The notes: generated from the sequence alone by a model not told the origin. Shown: positions 48,768 to 60,364, counted from the stretch's first letter. The stretch is DNA of 64,000 nt from Mytilisepta virgata (GCA_028015205.1 CM051520.1:64922694-64986693), one strand, 5' to 3'. Translations and numbers: made by a program.

Positions 48768-51700
48768 CGTTTTGGAGACTTAATTAATTAATTACAAGTA
48801 ATATTGTGTTGGTATCCCTACATAATTAAGTCTACCAAACGTAGTTCCCCATTAGATACTGTACAGGGAAATGTTAAATGTGTTTTCCAATAGAGAGGAC
48901 CAACATATATGGTTTGAGGGTGGGGACCTTAACCATTTCTTTTTCATATAAATCTGTGATTTTGAGGACCCCCCCCCCCCCCCCCCGAAAAAAATCAATG
49001 AATGCATTTTCCCATTAGGTGTAAGAATATACATCATATTAAGTTTGAAATCTCAAAGGTTTCAAAATTATAGAGACAAACATATTTTCAGATAGGGGCG
49101 GGGGTGGGGGTGGGGGTAAACCCCATTAAAATCTCCCAATATACAATTAATGGAGATTTCAAAGGCTTTAAAGCCAGATCTAATTTGAGAGGTGGGCCAA
49201 AGGACTCCCAATATACATCAATGACTATGTCTTCCAATAACAAGTAAGAATATATATTGTTATAGGGTGAGGATCTCAAAAGGTTTCATAGTTACAAAAT
49301 AATCTGTTTTGAAGGTTTGGGGCATATTGTAAGAAATATCCGTGTTTACCATAAGAACAGGATATGAAATCCGCGGATCCAATATGTATCCGCGGATTTT
49401 ATTTCAGTTTGTATTGGATTAAATTGATATTTCTTACCGCGGAGCCAGATTTATCCGCGGTTTGCAACACTGTATGCAGGGTGTGTTATCTAAGTGAAAT
49501 ATATGGGTTAAATGGCATTTGATATTCCGAAAACTTTTTAAATATTTTTTTCTGTTATGTGTATTTGTTCTTGCATAACCGTATATCATCATAAGATTAC
49601 CTAATTAATTCGTGTTAAAAATGGTAATAAAATTAAAATGTTAGTAATTTAAACGGAATCATTGTTACAACTCAATTTGAAAAAAAATCAAATTGCGGCA
49701 GAGTTAAATTACATGTATATTCGAAACGATAACGATGACATCGTATTCTTAATCAATGAGAAACATTTTTCATTTTGAGTTGTGATTATTTTTAGACGAA
49801 TATATAATCAGATCCTGTTGGATATGCAGCGCATGGATGAAAGTTACTCGTTAGAAACAAAAACAGCAGAAAACATATAATTTTGAAATTACGTTGAGCC
49901 GGTGTCACATACTAGATTTCCCCACCCGGAAAATTTAGTATATACTGACCCCCCACCCTGAAATTAAGGTAGGAAAAATGAGTATATACTAGATTTTGCC
50001 CCCTGACATAATCCACACTAGACTTTCCCTCTTATCTACTAAAAAAACGTTGCTCTGATTTCTGTCTCGTCAGAATTTTCAGTTTAACTAAATGACGAAT
50101 TGCTATTGTGATGTAACCATTGATTAATATTCTTTTGGGGTCATTCAAACTTCCCTGTTGGGTGTGGGTTCAACATGTTGGAGACATCGTGCTGACCTCT
50201 GAATGTATATTTTCTTAGTTTCTTTTGGTGATATTCTGTGCATTTGCGACGTTTTCCGATATCCGTTCTTTTTCTGTTGAATTTCGTGCACGATCAAGGT
50301 TTTTGACTATTTACTGTCGGGAAAGAAATATGACGTGAACGTAAATGGGGAATGTGTCAAAGAGACAACTTCCCAACCAAAGAGTGAAAAGCAACTCAAA
50401 GCTATATATAGCGAGGATCCACCCCACCCCTACGGATAGGTGCAGAAATTATGGCGGAGATAAAATGTTTTGTGGGATCACGTCCCTCCCCTGTACATCT
50501 AGCCAAAGTAGAATTAAAAAATTAAGAAGTGAGAAAAACTTAGTTCAAAATGTCCGATTCCTATGTGTGAACCAGGTATCAGAAGAAAATGACCAAACAT
50601 GATAATGAACAATAGAAATTTACAAAGGACTGCTAGGAGTAATTGGTATTCCAGTCCCAGATCTCCTTTATACCGATCGAATTTTAGCTCACCTGGCCGA
50701 AGGCCAGTGTAAGGTACATGTATTGCCATCACTGGCCGTCCGTCATCCGTTAACTTTTCACATTTTCTTCCTCCTGAAAAAAACAATGAACAGAATTTGA
50801 CCAATGTTGGCAAGTGTTGTTATTAGTTTTTGACTGGCAGATTTTCAAAGATCATTTTCTAAAGAACCAAAGCAGGGATTGAAGCCACACTTATTAGATA
50901 TGTCCTAATGCAGGTGATTAATCAGTATTGTTACTTTAGTACCAATCAGAAATTCAAAATGGCCGCAGAGCCATGGTCAAAGTTTACATTAAAACTCATT
51001 CGAAAATGACATTTTTGTCTTCTTCTTGAGAACCACTTATCAAATATTTGATTATGATACCACGAATTTGAATGCATTCTCCTGCACATGAATAACCGAC
51101 AGATCATAATGATTATTTTCCTTTACATTGATAGAAGGGTATTTGTCGGCTCGCTTTTTTGAAACGTGCTATAAAATGCCGCAACTTCGTTTTTCATACA
51201 ACTGTTTTTTTTATTATGGAGAAGTGGCTCGAGTTCGATCCTGGTTAATAATTGAACGCCTTCATGTGTCATGTGTGTGGTACATGTACTTTATCATAAG
51301 CCCGGTGATCCGACTCTTTTTTGCATTTAAAAATGTCTTCCAAGATGATTATTTCGCGAAAGTTTCAAACGATAAATACATGTATCCGCAGATTTTTTCA
51401 TGTATTTAAAGTCACCTGATTTTAACATAATTTTGATAGTGTATTTGTGGACTACTGAACAAAATAAATTCAGGAGAAGTGCATTACAGGTGACAAAGGC
51501 AATCTGAAAACCAGGTCAAAATTTGATATCAACGTCAAAACTACAGTAGGTCACACGGAAAAACATGAAAAATAACTGTATGCATAAAAAACAGTATATT
51601 TAAACTTGTTTAGATTTAACATGCGTTTGATAAAAGGCTGCAACGTCGTTATTAATGAAGGGGGAATAACTTGGTTCGCGCCAAAATTTGATAATTTAGT

Positions 51701-52196
51701 AAACCAACACGTTTCATTCTCTTAAAAGGCCGGTGACCCCATTTTTTTAATTTTTGCGTCTGATAGTGTCTTCTAAGATGATCATTTTCTGAAAGTTTGA
51801 AAAAGTTTTTATTATTGGTAGACTTTTTTCTATACACAAAAAGCCTTGTAAAAAGGTAAGATAAAAAAAAATGGCGGGAGATGACGTCAGGTACTCATAG
51901 AATATACATGTTTACAAAGAAACACATAGAATACAGTTAAATTTATAAATTTTATATTCATTCTAACAGGGTACCAATAGTAAAAATGATGAAGATGTGG
52001 AAAACGAAGAAATAGAAGTATGTATAGAATAACGTTATGCATAATCCAACCCCTGGCAGAGACAAATCGAATAAAACTGGCCATTACATTCATTTGTATG
52101 TTTTTCAAAGCATGAGGCATGTATGATGCAATACGTACAGCCTTACAGTCATGATTAACATTAATACAAATTCCTCCGATATCAAGCGGCCTATTC
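48688..52196. repeat. array unit F (long-form body, diverged, 3509 bp)
   Basis: Collinear with units 1-4 but the most diverged. It starts TATACGGAATGCGCGCTGACG and still has GGGCCGTCAGACGTCAGAGC, which the short units lack. Private features are a C18 run (48969-48986), an insertion of unrelated sequence around 50760-51060, and a deletion right after TGACGTCA (51882-51889). It ends at CGGCCTATTC followed by GCATTTAAAATG of X3, the ancestral arrangement. Confidence 0.8.
49361..49405. repeat. 18-bp stem hairpin with ATCCGCGGAT cores
   Basis: GATATGAAATCCGCGGAT (49361-49378) pairs with ATCCGCGGATTTTATTTC (49388-49405), with two mismatches around a 9-base loop. A second pair of CCGCGG follows at about 49438 and 49455. 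The same site is present in shortened or altered form in the short units (for example 33754-33798 in unit 2). Confidence 0.6.
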
Positions 52197-52524
52197 GCAT
52201 TTAAAATGAATGTTTTGCAAAGAAATCCATGACTTGTATGCTTCACTTTTTTTAAATTTTGGAATAATTATCTCCCAAAATTATTTTTCTCTAGTTCAGA
52301 TTGCCATTTTTCACCAGACAAAATGAAAGTAGACTTCACAAATTCTTCATTTTTAACAAACAATCATTAAATCCATGATAATCGGAAGACATTATTAAAA
52401 AGTACTCATATTTTTTAACAGAAAAAAGGATTGAGGAAGCGATGAATATATGTTTTTCGTGATGCAAAATAAAGAAAAAGACTGATAAGTTCCGATTATG
52501 GACAAAATCTTCACATTACAAGTT

Positions 52525-52525
52525 C

Positions 52526-52557
<32 letters not shown>
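52525..52557. repeat. AT dinucleotide microsatellite
   Basis: A run of alternating T and A with one G interruption. X1 has only TATATCTATAGG at the matching place (about 44876), so the tract expanded in X3. Confidence 0.8.
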
Positions 52558-53309
52558 GGGAGCTCTGATTGCAAAAAACCCTATAATGCATTTTTGAAAA
52601 AAATACACACTTTAAAAAGCTGGGTTAGATATCGGCCAGTCTTACCGAGATTTGAAAAAACTTTCAGGTAGAACTTTGGAACAACTGAGCGCAATGTATT
52701 AATTTATTTAAAAGTGCGCTAATTAGAAGCATCTTGACCCACTTTGAAATAATTATCAAAATATTTTTTTATGAGTTTTTTGGAGAATTAAGACCGTCTC
52801 AGCTCGTTTGCTGTTTTCAATCCTAAACTGTTTTATATCATTTTTGTAGAGTTTTCGGTGACGAATTTATCTCCGCACTTTTGTATGAAGGTTCAGGGAT
52901 ATTTCCATTAACTGAGTAGGTCCGTCAAACTTTCTTGTGACATAAACTTCTCTTTTTGAGTGCATACCAACTATACATATGTAGATGTTCAGTAGGGTTT
53001 TAAAATAAACTTTCATTTCCAAAAAAAGTGTCCACAGGTCTTGAATTTTGATAATTGTGAATAAAAATACTTCATTTCATCAGGTAGATAGAAAGGTATT
53101 CACATCATGTTTTTTTAACATGTTCGAGATGGGATTATCATCGGAAAACTAAGTTGTGTTGTTTTTCATTTTGGCAACTAAGTGGTTGTTGGATCAAGAT
53201 CTGAAAGCATAACTGACCCCTGCAAATATTTGACAATCAATGGGAGTTGAAAAAGGACTTGTGTTTACTACAACTCACCGTTTACTCTTTTTCAAAAGAT
53301 CGTTACGTG

Positions 53310-53660
53310 AAATGAATTTATTCCTTACTGCTGTGCATGTGATTTATACAGCAACTTTCTCAGCAGGGCAAGATTGCTGTCAAATAAACTTCTATGACAT
53401 GATTCTTTTCAGTCTCTGTTAATTGCACAACTCCAAACTTTTACTGTCCTAATCACGAATTGATTGGCCGATACGAAGTTTCTATCTATAGTATGAGACA
53501 CGATATCTTAAGTTAAATTTCACGGGTTTTACTCACTGGCAATGTGACGGGAGCAGGTAAGGGGCAGGACATGCGTACCCTTCAGGAGCACCTGGTGCCA
53601 TTCCTGGTTTTTAGTTGGGGTTCATATTGCTAGACTAAGTGCTTTAGTTTCTGTGCTGCC
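53310..53660 (+). pseudogene. 3' remnant of the Penelope-like element, copy 3
   Basis: It aligns with 47430-47800 of X2: 'TTATTCCTTACTGCTGTGCATG', 'GATTTATACAGCAAC', then 'GGGGCAGGACATGCG' and 'CTTCAGGAGCACCTGG'. No reverse-transcriptase motif is left. The 60-codon frame 53240-53422 runs over its start and is not a gene. Confidence 0.6.
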
Positions 53661-53717
53661 TTTTTTTGTTATCATAAATGTAATATGAAACACAGCAAAA
53701 ACAAGACTTCGTTTTGG

Positions 53718-54626
53718 TAGTCCGAGATTGCTCTGACGTCTGACACCCATTTTTATGTTACATGCTAGAGCCGTGGGACGTCAGAGCGATTATCAATAAA
53801 GAAAACATGAAAATTGCCGACCCAGACGTGAGGTGACAGTTATTAGAATCGAAATGGTAATATTTCAAATTTCAAGTAGATAAATCATACATGTACATCA
53901 TTTGATTACTTATTCATTTTTCTCTATGAATATGCAAATTTGCATATTTGATTTTTTTTATGGAGAAGGCGACAGAACTCTAGAACAACATCTGACATTA
54001 TAGAAGAGCCTAAGGAAATGTCAGTCTAATGAGTCTTGTACCAGTCTTTTTAGCCATTTTTCACCATTTTAGTAACGATGATTTAAGTTTTTTAGAATAA
54101 TTACGAATATTACACTGGAAAAAATAAGAAAAATCTTGTACTTATTAATAAAGTTTCATTTTTAAGTACATTTTGTAGAAAGGTTAAACAGATTCCAACG
54201 GGATTTTGAAATCGTCCAAATTGTTTTCTCATCCATATATATATATTAGAAAATAGTACGGGTTACAGGGGTCATATGCATAAATCTACTAACACAAAAA
54301 AGATGAAATAACGCACTCACGTTACAAATTGTTCAAAGTGAAAGTGAAATGATGAAAATCGTGTATTGAAGGAATAAAGGAACAAAGCTTTCGTTTTTTT
54401 TTTTTGTTGGTCAATAAAATATACATATAGAGAAAATTAAGGAATCGATTGATGTATGATTTATCTAGTACGTAAAATTTGATATATTACGATTTGGAGT
54501 CTAAAAACTGCCGCCCCATGTCTGGGTCGCCAATATCCGAGTTTTCTATACGGAATGCGCGCTGGCGTTCCACGGCTCCAACATATCACAAAATGGGCCG
54601 TCAGACGTCAGAGCAATCTCGGACTA
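53718..54626. mobile_element. nonautonomous DNA transposon with 8-bp target duplication (X3 copy)
   Basis: The same element as 47872-48767, here 909 bp. Flanks are CGTTTTGG (53710-53717) and AGTTTTGG (54627-54634), one base changed. The outer ends TAGTCCGAGATTGCTCTGACG are identical on both sides for more than 20 bases. The right arm crosses into unit G at 54547. Confidence 0.75.
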
Positions 54627-55450
54627 AGTTTTGGAGACTTAATTAAGTAATTACAAGTAATAGTGTGTTGGTATCCCTACATAATTAAGTCTACCAAATG
54701 TAGTTCCCCATTAGATACTGTACAGGGAAATGTTGAATGTGTTTTCCAATAGAGAGGACCAACATATATGGTTTGAGGGTGGGGACCTTAACCATTTCTA
54801 ATTCATATCAACGTTTGATTTTGAGGATCCCCCCCCTAAAAAAAAATAATCAATGAATGCATTTTGCCATTAGGTGTAAGAATATACATGATATTAAATT
54901 TGGAATCTCAAAGGTTTCAAAATTATAGAGACAAACATATTTTCATTTATAGGTTGGACGTCTCAAAGGCTTTTAAACCAAATCTAATTTGAGGGTTGGG
55001 CCAAGGGACTCCCCAATATACATCGATGACTATGTCTTCTAATAACAAGTACTAAGGATATATATTGTTATAGGGTGGAGATCTCAAAGGTTTCAAAGTT
55101 TGGGGCATACTGTGTCTTTCAATTACCAGTAAGAATTTATATGGTTATAGGGTGGGGATCTAAGTTTTCTAAATTATAAAGACAAAACAAAAACAACTCA
55201 GTGATGAGGTGAGGGGTACTCCTTAGGAACCCCCATATACATCAAAGAATGCATCGCATTCACCCATACGGAATAATGATATGCAGTATATGGTTATAGG
55301 GTGGTGATCTCAAAGGTTTCCAAATTATAAAGAGAAATCTATTTTGCAGGGCTGAGGCAAACCCCAAAAGGGACCTCACAATACACATCAATGAATAATT
55401 CTTCCAATAACAAGTAAGAATATATACGGTTATAGTGTAGGTTTGGTTTT
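54547..55450. repeat. array unit G, left-end fragment
   Basis: It matches the first 0.9 kb of the unit body (TATACGGAATGCGCGCTGG, then the 'GTTATAGGGTGG-GATCT' sub-repeats). The sub-repeats are more numerous here, with at least four copies of about 110-130 bp. Array homology ends near 55450, the right edge of the array. Confidence 0.75.
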
Positions 55451-55559
55451 ATAGGCAGAGTGACTTCAGTGATTGTTTTCACAGGAAAGTTTTTGACGAT
55501 AGATGACAGACACAAAGTGATGACAATAGCTTTCTTGACCTTTCATTACATTGAGACCC

Positions 55560-55660
55560 TAACTTTTGACACTTCAGTTCATTGTTTAGTGCCCAGCTGT
55601 TTTCTGCTCTTTGGTCGGGTTGTTGTCTCTTTGACACATTCCCCGTTTCCAATCTCTATT
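55560..55660 (-). repeat. fragment of the GTGTCAAAGAGACAAC dispersed repeat
   Basis: On the minus strand it reads GGGGAATGTGTCAAAGAGAC followed by AACAACCCGACCAAAGAGC, which I recall as a very common mussel repeat. The plus-strand frame 55460-55696 covers it and is not a gene. Confidence 0.65.
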
Positions 55661-56341
55661 CTATACTGTAATACCTATGTTAGTGACAATCTATAAAATA
55701 TGATTTTCAGTACAATGTACATGTATACTGTACATGCTGTAATTCCAATTCATTAATCTTATTGACAATTTGTAGTCTCCTACCGGCAACAACGAAGGGG
55801 ACTATAGGTTTGCACTCCGTCCGTCCGCCGTCCGTCACACAACAGTTTTCCCCAATTTTCGCAAACCATTTTATCAAATATTTTTTAGGTATGTGAGCTT
55901 ATAGTGATAAACTACAGATCAAGCTTGAGTTTAACCCTGATCGGTTATTTATTCTGAGAGTGCTTTCGGAAAGAAGAATAGTTGTCAAAATATTAGTTTC
56001 CGGATTTGTTATCGCAAACTGTTTTACCACTGGCTTTAATTTTAATATGTGAGCTTATAATGATGAGGTACAGAAAAAAGACACATATACCTAAGGAGGA
56101 ATAAAAAAAACGTAATCCATAGGACAGACAAAACCGGGAAGACAAATGAACAATCACAAACACAACAAATAAACACAGAAAACTAAAAAAAACAATGAAC
56201 AGCACGAACTCCTATAAAAACCAGGAGTGAACCCAAGTGCTCCAGAAAGGTAAGCAGTTTCTGCTCCGTATACGGCACCGTCTTTAAGTTCAACAAAGTC
56301 AATCCGGTGGAAGTCACAAATCGGTGGAGGCACATGAAATG

Positions 56342-56599
56342 TTACGACAGTGGGAACAGGTCCAACATCATCTTAGATATTGGAACACTGTAATGGTCAA
56401 TCAATTCGTGATGACGACCGTACAATTTCCTAAGTGATGACATGAACTTATCCATGATAAAACCCTGGTTAAGAAGTTTTTGTGACAGCAGTAATGCTCT
56501 TTCTCGAAAGTCAGGGCAACTCACACATGCCCTTGAAAATCGGATAAGCTGAGAAACGTAGACGTCATATGCAGGCGATGCTGGTATATTGCTACTCAA
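56342..56599 (-). pseudogene. PLE polymerase C-terminal fragment downstream of the insertion
   Basis: The frame contains SSNIPASPAYDVYVSQLIRF, then SRACVSCPDFRERALLLSQK, LLNQGF and YGRHHELIDHY, the usual C-terminal part of this mussel PLE family. It continues the frame broken at 57259, with one copy of CTCAAG (on the + strand) duplicated. The GIY-YIG endonuclease found in many PLEs is not visible. Confidence 0.75.
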
Positions 56600-56600
56600 G

Positions 56601-57258
56601 AGTGCACAAAACAGTTTTTCTTAGTACTTTTCATGACGTCATGAATTTAAGGAACATACTCAAAAGATTGATAGCTGGACAATTGGCTGTATCATATGCC
56701 CATAGACAACCATATATCAAATAAAACATATTTCTTCAAGCTTTCACTGTATATTAGTATTTTTAAGGAATTCCTTTCCAAATTCTTACCATTACAGAAA
56801 CAAAAAATAGGCCTCCCCCTTCAAATATTTCAAAAACAGACCAACCTCAGAGCATCCTAGCAAGGATTTCTGCGTAATTTAGAGAACTGAGTATATGTGT
56901 TTTCCAAAGTACACATTCAACTGGTTTCAGCACATGTAGTTTCACGGTACATTCGCCACCTTCTAAAATTGCTACATGAAATGGTATAAAAATGCTGTAT
57001 TTTCAACTACCCTATTTTTGGATGTTTTCAGAGTAGTCTCCCATTAATAAAACTTTTCTGGAAAAAATTAGTTTTTTTACATTTCATGCATTTTTTTTCA
57101 ACTTAAAATTAAGCCAAGACTCATAATTTAAATAATGAAACCAAAAAGCAATCAGAAATCAATATCTAGAACTTATAAATAGAGGGAATTGCATACCTAT
57201 GACATAATATATTTACGGAAAAACCACTGGAATGTTATATGAAACTGTTGTGTGCATT
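56601..57258. mobile_element. 658-bp nonautonomous transposon with 6-bp target duplication
   Basis: The ends are AGTGCACAAAACAG (56601-56614) and the complement of AATGCACACAACAG (57245-57258), 12 of 14 matching. Exact CTCAAG flanks both sides (56595-56600 and 57259-57264). It interrupts the PLE polymerase frame, and removing it with one CTCAAG leaves the frame continuous across the join. No transposase is present. A 6-bp duplication is uncommon; class unknown. Confidence 0.8.
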
Positions 57259-57404
57259 CTCAAGAAGGGAAAATTAACAATAGGAAAGTTGAAGTCATCA
57301 CGTTTGTCATAAAGTTTTGTCTTCAAATGTCCCTCGTTGTCTATTTCAAGAAACAAATCCAGATATGAAGCGGACTTTGGTGTATCTGTAGTATTTGGTT
57401 TCAT
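57213..57404 (-). pseudogene. PLE polymerase fragment upstream of the insertion
   Basis: The frame includes SASYLDLFLEIDNEGHLKTK then LYDKRDDFNFPIVNFPFL, the segment just after the catalytic motifs. The last residues of the frame are read from the inserted transposon and do not belong to it. No frameshift is seen in the genuine part, so this copy is younger than those in X1 and X2. Confidence 0.7.
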
Positions 57405-57690
57405 TACAGATCAAGTTTCATTTTCAGGCAGATCGAATAATTATTTTGAGAATCATTGCCCTTGGAAATAGAAATAATTGCCAAAATAAGTTTAATGGAC
57501 TTTTATTCGCAAACCCTTTTACCAACTAATAAAATGTATCACAAAATACCTCAATAATCCTGTAGAATACATTGTATTGCTCAGAAATACTGTCAGATTG
57601 CTTGTTTAATCATAACATTCAGTATACAATGCATACTCTAATTTCAAGTTTCTGATTTGTGATGACCTACATGTGGGCATATAACAATGA

Positions 57691-59519
57691 GGTGGTAGGG
57701 TGAAAGAAATACATAGCTAAAGCTGGTTTTCCAAGAATCTGGAAAGTATCTTAACAGTATAAACAGAAACGCCCCCCTCATTTCTAAGCTTTTCTTGCCT
57801 TAGCTAAAAATTATTTGTTATTCGGGATATTACAATATTTATATAAAAAGTTAGCTATATCATAACAGTTTAATGCTAGCATGCCTTGCTTGCCTCCTGC
57901 TTAGTTGAGATAAAATCCAAGTCAGGTAACATATTTTAGAAATTTTTAAGTGGTCTTTTCAAAATTGTGTCCCGACCACTTAAGAACCACACCAGCAAAG
58001 TTTGGCATCAATTGCCCTAGTTACTTCAGAGGAGATTGATTTTTAAATATTTTATTTTTTATTTTTTATTTTAGTAACGGTGGCCATATTAGTTAGAGGT
58101 CCTGAGCCTTTTCAAAAAGGCTAACTAATTACCATTTCATCATAGTTTGGCTGCAATTGCATTTTTTTTTTTGCATTTATTTTTGACCAGTTCAACAATT
58201 AACACAATTCAAATAGGGGCCGGACGGGACACAAAGGTGACCCAATTTTGACTCCACTGTAAAAGGAGGATTGTTGGGTAGGGTCGATTAATGTGGCCTT
58301 TTGTAGCGGCATTAGCCTACTCTTTTACGACAACTACAAAAGGAGTCTTTAGCGTCCAGGGAGCGTGGCATTTTCTAACACCTTACCCATAATGGTCCGA
58401 GGTCAGAGTTTCCATATTATGACCTGACGAGCACCGGACATAGTTTTGACATTTGACCACCAATTAAAGAACAATTCAAATTTTGGCCCCAATTGTCCTA
58501 TTGATTTCTGAGAAGGAGATATTTACGACGACGGACGCAGTGATGACAATAACTCAACGGTTTGGGCCAGGAGAGCTAAAAACATGCAGTCTAATGGATT
58601 CCTCGAAAAAACTTTTCTGTATCCAAGATACCACTTGTTTGCTTCAATAAAACTTAAATGATAGCTCCTTAAAAAATTCAATACATTCGGAATGACACCT
58701 TTTACAGTGGAATATATATCAACAAGTAAATTGTATAATTTTACCACCGAAGAACAATATGGGTTTAGTTTTTCGTCTTAAATTTCGTTTTACTAAATGC
58801 TTATAACACCCACATGTATCATCAAAGAAATGGAATTTAAAAAGCGATCTGTAGATTGTATAGGAGTAGGTACTTTTCTTCATCAAATTTTAGCAAATTT
58901 TCCCTTGGTAATGATCTTGGATGCCTAAAATAATTAAATGCGTGATAATGGCATATTTACCTGAGTGGAGGAAAATTATCTTCCTTGGTTTTCAGGAATT
59001 AAATGTTGCATAAAGAGGTCAAATCTAACAAGTCATCCAATCAACGTATTTTACTACATCATCACTCTTTAGCAGATGCTTTAACATACTAAAACTGATA
59101 TAACATTCTCAGGTGATTTTATACCAAAGAAAAGCTATTCCTTCTTTTTATCCATTTATAATTTCCTAGTATATATTATAAAAAGTTGTAACGACTTTCC
59201 TTTTTACAAACTGTACCAGCAATTACAAAGAATGTTAGATAATTTGATGAATATGTGTGTAAGGGGTGAGATATTATTATTTCCATCCAATTATATGCAT
59301 TCACTCTTTCTCAACTTTTAATTCTTTGTCATAAGATAAATGAATTAAATTTATTAGATGCTTCGATTCCACAATTAATTTACAGTGCATTTTATACTGA
59401 AATATTTTATAACAATGGTATATACTCATGATTAAAAATATTTTTAAATTCAAAGAATACTTACTTATAGCTAAGCTTTAGGGAAAAGAACTTGGCAACA
59501 ATATGGTATTTATTCTATG
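57691..59519. other. non-coding part of the predicted intron
   Basis: No gene is recognised. An inverted repeat CCTTTTGTAG / CTACAAAAGG (about 58298-58307 and 58335-58344) lies in a short GC-richer stretch (58200-58450). The minus-strand frame 58523-58747 has no family resemblance. Confidence 0.5.
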
Positions 59520-59650
59520 ACCAAGAGTGTCAACTAAGATGGCCGTCATTGCCAAACATTGAACACGGTGGGACAAATCACTTCACAAAGTCTTTTTCTG
59601 TGGAACTTTATCCAATTTAAAAACAATTATTGAGCAATGGTACTTACACG
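59520..59650 (+). repeat. relic of the TAGCTC-family tandem core
   Basis: 'GACCAAGAGTGTCAACTAAG', 'ATGGCCGTCATTGCC', then 'ACGGTGGGACAAATCACTTC' and 'GAGCAATGGTACTTAC' match one diverged module of the family. Neither end is present. Confidence 0.5.
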
Positions 59651-60364
59651 TAGAAGATCCAATATAAATTGTGCATTGATCCCAATCACTGAGGCCTAAA
59701 AAATGTTGTTTGGTTCAGGTTTCCCGACCTTACCTAAACAAATCGCCGACCCTAAATTGTTTCAGCACTGAATAAAAAAGTACTTGGGTACTTCGATTTG
59801 TAAAGGAGCTGAACATTTTTCATGAATTGAATCAGGTCTTCAATTCCTCAAACTAAATAAGTTTATTCATCCAAAACTCGAAACTAAATGTTATAAACGC
59901 AAAATTTTAAACAAATCTAATCGATTTTTTGCGTCTTGAAGTTAGGTTCAGATAGTAAAACCAAAATAAAGTTCGGTATAACTACACTGCCGATGTCGCG
60001 TTTGATAACGAGGATAAAATTCAAATAAATATTACAAAATTAAAAGTACTTTATTTCATATTTCTTTTTCTATAACCTGAAAATTGAACTGACATTGATA
60101 TCATACATTGTACGAAGACGAATGAAATAAATCAAATAAATATTCCTGAGGTACCATTCCGAATCCGGATTACGACCACGTGTTACCCTCATGTCAAAAC
60201 ATGGCGTGTCGTCTGAGTTTGTCATCGTTGTTTTTTTTTTCGATTTAAGATGGCTATTTTCATGAATATTGACGATGAATTCATGAAAAACTAAATGAAG
60301 ATACAACTCGGAAAGTACGGGGTCTTGTTGTCTTGTTATACTTACCATTCATTTTTTTCTTCAG

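Larger units (their letters stand above)
52197..54546. repeat. module X3 of the long-form unit (2350 bp)
   Basis: Parallel to X1 and X2 and placed between unit bodies F and G, so F plus X3 gives the full ancestral period of about 5.86 kb. It contains only the 3' part of the PLE relic and a complete transposon. It has an (AT)n tract at 52525-52557. It lacks the TAGCTC-family insertion of X1. Confidence 0.8.
56074..57404 (-). mobile_element. 5'-truncated Penelope-like element with 5-bp target duplication
   Basis: TACAG flanks both sides (56069-56073 and 57405-57409). The element is on the minus strand. It starts inside the late reverse-transcriptase coding region (TTDTPKSASYLDLFLEID, from 57404), is broken by a 658-bp transposon, continues to the C-terminus (56599-56342), and ends in the non-coding 3' region and T-rich tail at 56074. 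Without the transposon and its extra duplication about 667 bp remain. Confidence 0.75.
55786..57690 (+). repeat. CCGTCCGTCCG repeat interrupted by a PLE fragment
   Basis: The left part (55786-56073) opens 'AAGGGGACTATAGGTTTGCAC' then CCGTCCGTCCGCCGTCCGTC and includes two modules ending 'TGTGAGCTTATAATGATGAGG'. The right part (57405-57690) resumes 'ACAGATCAAGTTTCATTTTC' and another such module. The two halves join across the 5-bp duplication TACAG. Confidence 0.6.
27945..60364 (+). other. predicted 32.4-kb intron filled with repeats
   Basis: It starts GTAAGT and ends in a T-rich tract followed by CAG (ATTTTTTTCTTCAG, 60351-60364). It contains the whole 29551-55450 tandem array, the nested PLE at 56074-57404 and the 170-bp tandem repeat at 28430. 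The size is therefore likely to differ between individuals. The intron is inferred from the phase match of the two exons, not from transcript data. Confidence 0.45.

Noticed and set aside
58523..58747. 74-codon minus-strand frame as a gene
   Set aside because: No family resemblance, no splice or promoter signal, and composition like the surrounding intron.
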